Assembly: GCA_027348355.1 (NCBI GenBank)
Contig: DAIEPN010000149.1
Coordinates: 1 to 11,904 of the forward strand
Direction of reading: 5' to 3'
DNA length: 11,904 nucleotides
From: Chlamydiota bacterium
GTDB lineage: Bacteria; Chlamydiota; Chlamydiia; Chlamydiales; Rhabdochlamydiaceae
Shown: positions 6,153-11,904 of the stretch, one piece after another
Numbering within the stretch: the first letter of the stretch is position 1
Layout of the letters: the number at the start of each line of letters is the position of its first letter
The notes under the pieces: generated by a model
The model's input: only the letters and a program-made list of their open reading frames with translations
Told to the model about the DNA's origin: nothing
Databases searched by the model: none
Translations under genes and position numbers: made by a program

Positions 6153-7940
6153 CTATGCTTTCTCTTGTCTAAGCCTTTGCTCTAAATTTTTAGATTCTTC
6201 GTAGAGCTCCTTTGGCAAATTCTCTCCAAAGATTCTAAAATATTTCTGAATTTCAGAAACTTCACCTTGCCAAGCCTGCTTATCTACATAAAGAAGTTGT
6301 TTGATTTGGTCAGGAGTAACGCTTGTTCTTTCCAAGCAAATATCTCCTTCTTTGGGAAGATATCCAATAGGAGATTCTTCCGGTTCTATTTTTTCCGTCA
6401 CCCTCTTAAAGATCCATTCCAAAACACGAGAATTTTCTCCAAATCCAGGCCAAAGAAATTCTCCTTTTGAAGATTTTTGAAACCAATTCACATGAAAGAT
6501 ATGAGGCAATTTATCTACAGATGTTTTTTTACCCATTTCGATCCAGTGTCCAAAATAGTCTCCCATATTATAACCGCAAAAGGGAAGCATTGCAAAAGGA
6601 TCATGTCTAAGTTTACCAACCTCGCCTTTTGCTGCAGCCGTTGTTTCTGAGCTGACTGTGGCGCCTAAAAATACACCATGGTTCCAGCTCCTGCTTTCAT
6701 ATACTAAAGGAATGATAGAACTCCTTCTGCCCCCAAAGATAATCGCAGAAATAGGAACTCCTTTTGGATCGTTAAAAGCGGGATCAACAACAGGACATTG
6801 CGAAATCGGGGAAGTAAAACGAGCATTGGGATGAGCTGCTTTTTCTTTGGAAGACGGTGTCCAGGGCCTTCCTTGCCAGTCCGTCAAAGAAGGAGGGGGA
6901 TTCTCCGTTATTCCTTCCCACCAAACATCTTTGTCAGAGGTGAGGGCAACATTTGTAAAAATGGTGTTCTTTTGAAGCGCTTGCATAGCATTGGGATTCA
7001 CTTTCATAGAAGTGCCTGGGGCCACTCCAAAAATTCCATTTTCAGGATTGATCGCATAAAGACGGCCGTCTTCTCCAAACTTCATCCAAGCAATGTCATC
7101 CCCTACTACAGAAATCTTCCATCCAGGAATGGTTGGAGTAAGCATGGCAAGATTCGTTTTACCACAAGAGCTAGGAAAAGCGGCAGATATATAGATCGTT
7201 TTTCCTTGTGGATTTGTAAGTCCCATAATCAGCATGTGCTCAGCAAGCCAGCCTTGCTCTTTTGCCATAACAGAGGCGATTCGTAAAGCAAAAGATTTTT
7301 TTCCAAGCAACGCATTTCCTCCATATCCACTTCCAAAAGACCAAATGCTTTTTTCTTCTGGAAAATGAACAATGTAACGATTTTGGAGGTTACAAGGCCA
7401 AGGAACATCTTTTTGTCCAGGAAGAAGAGGAACTCCTACAGAGTGTAAACAAGGAACAAACTCTCTTTTATCTAGAAGATCTAAAACCTTCTTCCCCATT
7501 CTGGTCATTATACGCATGCTACAGACAACATAAGGAGAGTCTGTGATTTCGACTCCAATATGAGAAATAGGAGATCCTAAAGGCCCCATGGAATAAGGAA
7601 TGACATACATGGTCCTCCCTTGCATACATCCTTTGAAAAGACGATGAAGGATATCCTTCATCTCAGCCGGATCTTTCCAGTTATTCGTAGGGCCAGCATC
7701 TTTTTGCAAGCGAGAACAGATAAAAGTAGATTCTTCCACGCGCGCCACATCATCCGGATGGGAGTGGCACCAAAAACTTTCAGGTTTCTTTTCGGGATTT
7801 AAAGGAACAAAAAGCCCTTGTTTTACCATCAGATCGCACAACTTGTGATATTCTTCTTCCGATCCATCACAAATATGTACAGAAGCTGGCTGACAGAGTT
7901 CTTTGCAACTTTGAATCCAATCAGACAGCTTTTGATTCAT
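6153..7940 (-). CDS. pckG: Phosphoenolpyruvate carboxykinase (GTP)
   Basis: 595 residues, the usual size for GTP-type PEPCK. Converts oxaloacetate plus GTP to PEP, GDP and CO2: the entry step of gluconeogenesis from TCA intermediates, or an anaplerotic exit. Key sites are intact: the nucleotide loop [11 protein letters not shown] (253-263) with the GTP-class reactive Cys-259, [16 protein letters not shown] with Lys-214/215, His-235 in AEHMLI, metal-site Asp-281/282 in [10 protein letters not shown], and FGGRR (402-406). The ATP-type signature is absent. It starts 8 bp after the mreB stop with only a weak Shine-Dalgarno, so it is the last gene of the helicase-mreB-pckG operon. Its 3' end faces the protease gene at 37 bp, with no clear hairpin between them. 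Confidence 0.97.
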   Translation of the reverse strand: MNQKLSDWIQSCKELCQPASVHICDGSEEEYHKLCDLMVKQGLFVPLNPEKKPESFWCHSHPDDVARVEESTFICSRLQKDAGPTNNWKDPAEMKDILHRLFKGCMQGRTMYVIPYSMGPLGSPISHIGVEITDSPYVVCSMRIMTRMGKKVLDLLDKREFVPCLHSVGVPLLPGQKDVPWPCNLQNRYIVHFPEEKSIWSFGSGYGGNALLGKKSFALRIASVMAKEQGWLAEHMLIMGLTNPQGKTIYISAAFPSSCGKTNLAMLTPTIPGWKISVVGDDIAWMKFGEDGRLYAINPENGIFGVAPGTSMKVNPNAMQALQKNTIFTNVALTSDKDVWWEGITENPPPSLTDWQGRPWTPSSKEKAAHPNARFTSPISQCPVVDPAFNDPKGVPISAIIFGGRRSSIIPLVYESRSWNHGVFLGATVSSETTAAAKGEVGKLRHDPFAMLPFCGYNMGDYFGHWIEMGKKTSVDKLPHIFHVNWFQKSSKGEFLWPGFGENSRVLEWIFKRVTEKIEPEESPIGYLPKEGDICLERTSVTPDQIKQLLYVDKQAWQGEVSEIQKYFRIFGENLPKELYEESKNLEQRLRQEKA

Positions 7941-7948
7941 GGCAGTCT

Positions 7949-9043
7949 TTATGTAACAGATTTACGCTTCTTAAATTTATCCAAGTATTCTAATGCTTTT
8001 CCTGTTCCGAGACAGACTGCTAAAAGGGGATTTGATGCAATGATGACAGGAAGGCCAGTTTCTTTGATCAAAGCCTTATCAATTCCTTTGATCAGAGCTC
8101 CCCCTCCCGCTAATACCATTCCTCTCTCGACTAAGTCCGCTGCAAGCTCAGGAGGGCATTTCTCTAAGGTAAGCTTTACGTTTTCGATAATTTGTTGAAT
8201 AGGCTCTGCGAGACACTCACGAATTTCTACAGAGTTAATTCTTTTAGTAATAGGAAGCCCTGCTACTTGGTCCCGTCCTCTCACTTCCATTTCGAGTTCG
8301 TGCTCTCCGAGTGGATAAGCAGAGCCAATTGTCATCTTGATCTCTTCAGCGGTTCTTGGTCCAATCATCAAATTATAAGTACGTCTCATATAGTTGACGA
8401 TACATTCATCAAACTCATCGCCTGCAATACGCAAGGATCTCGATTCCACAATTCCCCCTAGGGAAATGATCGCGATTTCCGTGGTTCCGCCACCGATATC
8501 GATGATCATGTTTGCTGCTGGTTCATGGACAGGCAAGTCTACTCCAATTGCAGCAGCCATAGGCTCTTCAATCAAAATGACTTCCTGAGCTCCGGCTCTC
8601 ATCGCTGAGTCTTCTACGGCTCTTTTTTCTACACCGGTAATTCCCGATGGGACTGCGATCAAAATTTTTGGACGAAATAGAGATCTAGCTGGGGTCACTC
8701 TCTTCAAGAGGGCTTTGATCATCCCTTCCGCGATCTCAAAATCGGCAATAACTCCGTCTTTCATAGGCCGAACTGCATGGATTTTACGAGGAGTTTTTCC
8801 GAGCATCGCTTTTGCTTTATGACCGACCGCTAAAACTTCGTTTGTAATGGAATCGACGGATACAACAGATGGTTCAGCGAGCACGATTCCTTTGCCCCTG
8901 ACGAAAACAAGTGTATTGGCCGTACCGAGGTCTATCCCGATATCACTAGAGAAAAAGCCAGACATTTGTCCAAGCTTGTCCCATACAGCCCTCCCTGATT
9001 TCATAATAATTTCTTGTAATTGATTCTGATTTTTTATGCTCAT
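7949..9043 (-). CDS. mreB: Rod-shape/cell-division actin homologue MreB
   Basis: 364 residues. Bacterial actin that forms filaments under the inner membrane and directs peptidoglycan synthesis; in Chlamydiae, which lack FtsZ, MreB organises the division septum. Actin-fold motifs are intact: phosphate-1 GIDLGTANT (36-44), catalytic region [10 protein letters not shown] (158-167), phosphate-2 DIGGGTTE (182-189), and adenosine loop [11 protein letters not shown] (308-318). The N-terminus is about 20-25 residues longer than in model MreBs and includes [17 protein letters not shown] (9-25), which could fold as an amphipathic membrane helix. An N-terminal extension needed for membrane association has been described for Chlamydia MreB. 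The start at 9043 lies 9 bp after the helicase stop, with a weak AAGAGA before it; Met-14 and Met-27 are less likely alternatives. Middle gene of the operon. Confidence 0.97.
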   Translation of the reverse strand: MSIKNQNQLQEIIMKSGRAVWDKLGQMSGFFSSDIGIDLGTANTLVFVRGKGIVLAEPSVVSVDSITNEVLAVGHKAKAMLGKTPRKIHAVRPMKDGVIADFEIAEGMIKALLKRVTPARSLFRPKILIAVPSGITGVEKRAVEDSAMRAGAQEVILIEEPMAAAIGVDLPVHEPAANMIIDIGGGTTEIAIISLGGIVESRSLRIAGDEFDECIVNYMRRTYNLMIGPRTAEEIKMTIGSAYPLGEHELEMEVRGRDQVAGLPITKRINSVEIRECLAEPIQQIIENVKLTLEKCPPELAADLVERGMVLAGGGALIKGIDKALIKETGLPVIIASNPLLAVCLGTGKALEYLDKFKKRKSVT

Positions 9044-9052
9044 ATTGTTCTC

Positions 9053-11904
9053 TTAAGTCTTCAAAAGTTCTAGTACATCTTCCCACGTGAGTTTTGCAAT
9101 CGCTTCATCATCGCAACTCACGATTTTCTTGACCAATCCTTTTTTACGGTTTTGCATTTCTGCGATCTTTTCTTCGATCGTACCCAAGGTAATCAATTTA
9201 TAAGATGACACGGAACGTTTTTGACCAATTCGATGCACACGGTCTGTGGCTTGGCTCTCTACAGCCGGGTTCCACCACATATCATAATGGATCACGGTAT
9301 CGGCACTAACAAGATTGAGTCCTGTGCCACCCGCTTTCAAAGAAACTAAAAATACGGAAGTTGTCTCGTCTTCATTAAAATTTTTTACAATATCTAAACG
9401 ATTTTTGCTGGACCCGTCCAAATACAAGAATCGAATTCCTCTCTTTTCAAAATCATCGCGCATAATTTGAAGCATACGAGTATACTGACTAAAGATCACA
9501 GTTTTGTGCTTTCCTTCCACTAAAGTCTGTAAAAGATCGAGAAGCATGTCATATTTAGAAGAATCACCGGGTTCTGGAGTTTCCTTTGCAAAAATGGCCG
9601 GATGGCAACAGATCTGTTTAAGACGGGTAAGCGTTGCAAGGACGTGGATTTGTACTCTGTCGAACCCATCTCTTTGCACGAGTTTGACAAGCTCGTCCCT
9701 TGCTGATTCCGCGTATGATCTATAGAGTTGCATCTGGGTTTCACTAAGCTGGCAGTGGTAAACGATTTCAGAGACCGGAGGCAAATCCTGAAGAACATCA
9801 CTCTTCATTCTACGCATAATGAAGGGGGAAATCTTCTTCCGTAAATACTCTAAATTCTTCGAATGCTCTACTCCAGTTACGCGAATGTATTTTTCCACAA
9901 ATCTATCGTAACTACTTAAAAATCCAGGCATTAAGAAATCAAATAAGCTCCATAATTCATCTAAAGAATTTTCAATCGGCGTACCGGAAAGGATCAAGCG
10001 GTGCTCTGCTTGAACCATTTTTACCGATTTTGCATTTCGCGTGCCTCGGTTCTTAATATGCTGAGCCTCATCTAACACAACATAGGAAAATGGAATTTCT
10101 TTATAAACATCGATATCTTTTTGCAATAGGGTATAGGATGTGACGATCACCTGATAATCCGATACATTTTCCATGACTTTTTTGCGCTGGTTTGGAGCTC
10201 CGTCTACAACCGCTACCTGAAGCTTTGGATTGAATTTAGCAAACTCTTCCTTCCAGTTATACAAAAGAGAGGTAGGGCACACAATCAAAGAAGTTGTAAA
10301 AGCTACTTTATGATGTTGGGTAATGGCAACAATGGCCTGAAGAGTTTTTCCAAGCCCCATATCGTCTGCAAGGATCCCATTGAGATACATCGTACGCAAT
10401 CTTTCAAGCCAATGGACTCCTTCGAGCTGGTAACTTCGTAAATCTGCTTTCACTTCCCCAGGAAGATCAGAAAAACTCAATTTTTTCTCCCCAAGCATTT
10501 GCTGACGAATATCGGTTAATTTCTCGGAAATGGAAAATTCAATTGGCAAATGAGCAAAGTAACTCGGATCAATCCCGACCAAACTCCAAAGAGGTCTTTC
10601 AACTATATGGTTATCAAGAGTTACAAGACCTAGTTCATCAAAAATTTGTACCAATTGTCCTATCTTCTCTAAGTCGAGAACTAAAATTTTTGAAAGTTTG
10701 TTACCCTCAGAGGATTTTTTGCCCTTAGACTTTGCAGATTCGAGCTCGATATAATTTTTTTTAGAAGAGACACATTCCCAAAGAAGATCAATTTTTACGC
10801 CTCGCAGTGGGCCATCAACTTGTAATTTCACTTCGTAGAAGTTGATTTTTGAAGAATGAGATAAAAACAAGCTGAACGTTGATTGATCGTAAATAACCTG
10901 ATCTAAAAGATTTTGCGGACAATTGAACGTGACGCGATGGCTATTGCGCGGAATTACATCCGTCATAAATTCCACAATTTTCTTTTCGGATTTTGCAACG
11001 TAAACACCCGATTCAGGATTGAAAACAAAATCTTGGAACAAATCCTCTATAATTTTGCGCTCTTCTACCAAATTCCGCGCTAAAATCCCCTCTTTAGAAA
11101 CAAATGATACTAAATGATCATAGACAAGCCTTGTTGTATCAGCCGGTACAATATTATCTTCATAATGAAAATGCAAGGTAGCTTCTAGCTCGCCATCTAA
11201 AAAAGAAACATCGCAACTGGCCTTAACATCAAAGGCAAAAGGCATCGTTACAAAATTTTCAATTACTTCCTGCCTTCCGATATCAACAAAACGACTAAGC
11301 TGTGGGAGAGCGTTTTCTACAAAAGATCCAAAAAGTGGTTCAGGGATCACCATATCTCGAATCGGTGCTAAGCTTCGGAGGTGTGTTCTTGTCAAAAATG
11401 ATGGGAATCGATAATATATGTTTTCAAAGAGCATTCCAGGATTTGCGCATTCAAAAAAACGAACATCTTCTAAAGCTACATTTCTCTGATCTACAACAAT
11501 AAGAGGTTTTAACAAAATTTTTGAAACAGGTGGTTTTATATATTCAAGTAAAAACCGAAATGCTGCTGGCTGAGGAGAAAACTTAACCGGAGTTTCCATA
11601 TTGCCTTCATATAACCCTGGAAGAATAGGTTGGTCATCTTCTTGCGTAGAAAACCCATTTTTTAAAAATACTTCTAATGCATTTTCATACACTCTTGCCA
11701 AGATAAGCCCGCAAACTTCCGGATCGATATGTGCAACTCTTTGTGCTTTTTCTGTTGCAGTTGAATCCATGCACTCGGCATGGTCCATGACCATTTGTAC
11801 AATTTTTTGTTGAGAATGATCAAACGAATCCATTGTGAACAGATATTTTTTTCCAGCTAAAGAAATAGGCTCTTCATAGCGTATGGATTCTAAAAAATTC
11901 TTCA
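9053..11904 (-). CDS. SNF2-family helicase/ATPase (5' end cut by window)
   Basis: At least 949 codons: the frame stays open without a stop from the ATG at 11833 to the right edge (upstream residues end YLFT-M), and that ATG has no Shine-Dalgarno. The N-terminus is therefore probably off the window. Numbering from that Met: a long unassigned N-terminal region (1-450), the Q/I region SYQLEG (467-472), Walker A ADDMGLGKT (489-497), DEAQH (588-592), SGTPIENSLDELW (616-628), the linker RRMKSDVLQDLP (674-685), then helicase-C with VIFSQYTRML (779-788), LKAGGTGLNLVSAD (832-845) and QATDRVHRIGQ (861-871). All ATPase motifs are present. This is a double-stranded-DNA translocase; bacterial members of the group (HepA/RapA-like or chlamydial SWI/SNF-like) act on transcription or nucleoid structure. 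A SWIM-type zinc finger, common at the start of such proteins, would lie outside the window. First visible gene of the operon with mreB and pckG. Confidence 0.93.
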   Translation of the reverse strand, partial: KNFLESIRYEEPISLAGKKYLFTMDSFDHSQQKIVQMVMDHAECMDSTATEKAQRVAHIDPEVCGLILARVYENALEVFLKNGFSTQEDDQPILPGLYEGNMETPVKFSPQPAAFRFLLEYIKPPVSKILLKPLIVVDQRNVALEDVRFFECANPGMLFENIYYRFPSFLTRTHLRSLAPIRDMVIPEPLFGSFVENALPQLSRFVDIGRQEVIENFVTMPFAFDVKASCDVSFLDGELEATLHFHYEDNIVPADTTRLVYDHLVSFVSKEGILARNLVEERKIIEDLFQDFVFNPESGVYVAKSEKKIVEFMTDVIPRNSHRVTFNCPQNLLDQVIYDQSTFSLFLSHSSKINFYEVKLQVDGPLRGVKIDLLWECVSSKKNYIELESAKSKGKKSSEGNKLSKILVLDLEKIGQLVQIFDELGLVTLDNHIVERPLWSLVGIDPSYFAHLPIEFSISEKLTDIRQQMLGEKKLSFSDLPGEVKADLRSYQLEGVHWLERLRTMYLNGILADDMGLGKTLQAIVAITQHHKVAFTTSLIVCPTSLLYNWKEEFAKFNPKLQVAVVDGAPNQRKKVMENVSDYQVIVTSYTLLQKDIDVYKEIPFSYVVLDEAQHIKNRGTRNAKSVKMVQAEHRLILSGTPIENSLDELWSLFDFLMPGFLSSYDRFVEKYIRVTGVEHSKNLEYLRKKISPFIMRRMKSDVLQDLPPVSEIVYHCQLSETQMQLYRSYAESARDELVKLVQRDGFDRVQIHVLATLTRLKQICCHPAIFAKETPEPGDSSKYDMLLDLLQTLVEGKHKTVIFSQYTRMLQIMRDDFEKRGIRFLYLDGSSKNRLDIVKNFNEDETTSVFLVSLKAGGTGLNLVSADTVIHYDMWWNPAVESQATDRVHRIGQKRSVSSYKLITLGTIEEKIAEMQNRKKGLVKKIVSCDDEAIAKLTWEDVLELLKT

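Noticed and set aside
6798..7286. 162-codon open frame on the plus strand opposite pckG
   Set aside because: It lies wholly antisense to the well-supported pckG coding sequence, has a low-complexity Arg/Ser-rich translation and no recognised motif. Shadow frame.
7818..8198. 126-codon plus-strand open frame spanning the pckG-mreB junction
   Set aside because: Antisense to two conserved genes; no Shine-Dalgarno sequence and no domain-like sequence.
9520..9801. 93-codon minus-strand frame inside the SNF2 gene
   Set aside because: It overlaps the conserved helicase-C region in another frame; not credible as a gene.

Overview
The window fits a chromosomal segment of a member of the phylum Chlamydiae, most likely an amoeba- or arthropod-associated lineage (order Parachlamydiales in the broad sense) rather than the genus Chlamydia. 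The main evidence is the tight operon SNF2-type helicase - mreB - GTP-dependent PEP carboxykinase on the minus strand. This is the same trio and order known from Chlamydia trachomatis (CT708-CT709-CT710). A second sign is the LptC-like / LptA-like / LptB run at the left edge, which resembles the cluster that follows kdsA in Chlamydia. A WaaQ-like heptosyltransferase argues against Chlamydiaceae, whose LPS core contains Kdo but no heptose. Family-level placement is not decidable from this sequence.

Layout. 1-2695 (+): LPS transport genes, namely the C-terminal end of an LptC-like protein, a very long LptA/OstA-like periplasmic protein, and the LptB ATPase. 2690-3772 (-): a WaaQ-like LPS-core glycosyltransferase, convergent with lptB; the two genes share one palindromic stop hexamer. 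3796-4326 (+): ndk with a good sigma70-type promoter, a strong Shine-Dalgarno sequence and a hairpin terminator that should work in both directions. 4371-6115: an accessory-looking segment with two outward-facing genes. One (-) encodes a small two-hydrophobic-segment protein resembling an inclusion-membrane (Inc) protein. The other (+) encodes a predicted CE-clan (Ulp1/C48-like) cysteine protease. Between them lies about 360 bp of DNA with only 15% G+C, containing a near-consensus promoter for the protease. 6153-11904 (-): pckG, mreB and a SNF2 helicase whose reading frame runs off the right edge.

How the genes may work together. The left block is outer-membrane LPS biogenesis: core glycosylation by the WaaQ-like enzyme, and transport to the outer membrane by LptB, LptC and LptA. 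The right block is housekeeping: gluconeogenic PEP supply, the MreB filament that stands in for FtsZ in chlamydial division, and a chromatin-remodeller-like ATPase. The two genes in the middle are the best candidates for host interaction: a possible inclusion-membrane protein and a possible ubiquitin/SUMO/NEDD8-deconjugating effector. No tRNA, rRNA, CRISPR array, insertion sequence or transposase was seen.
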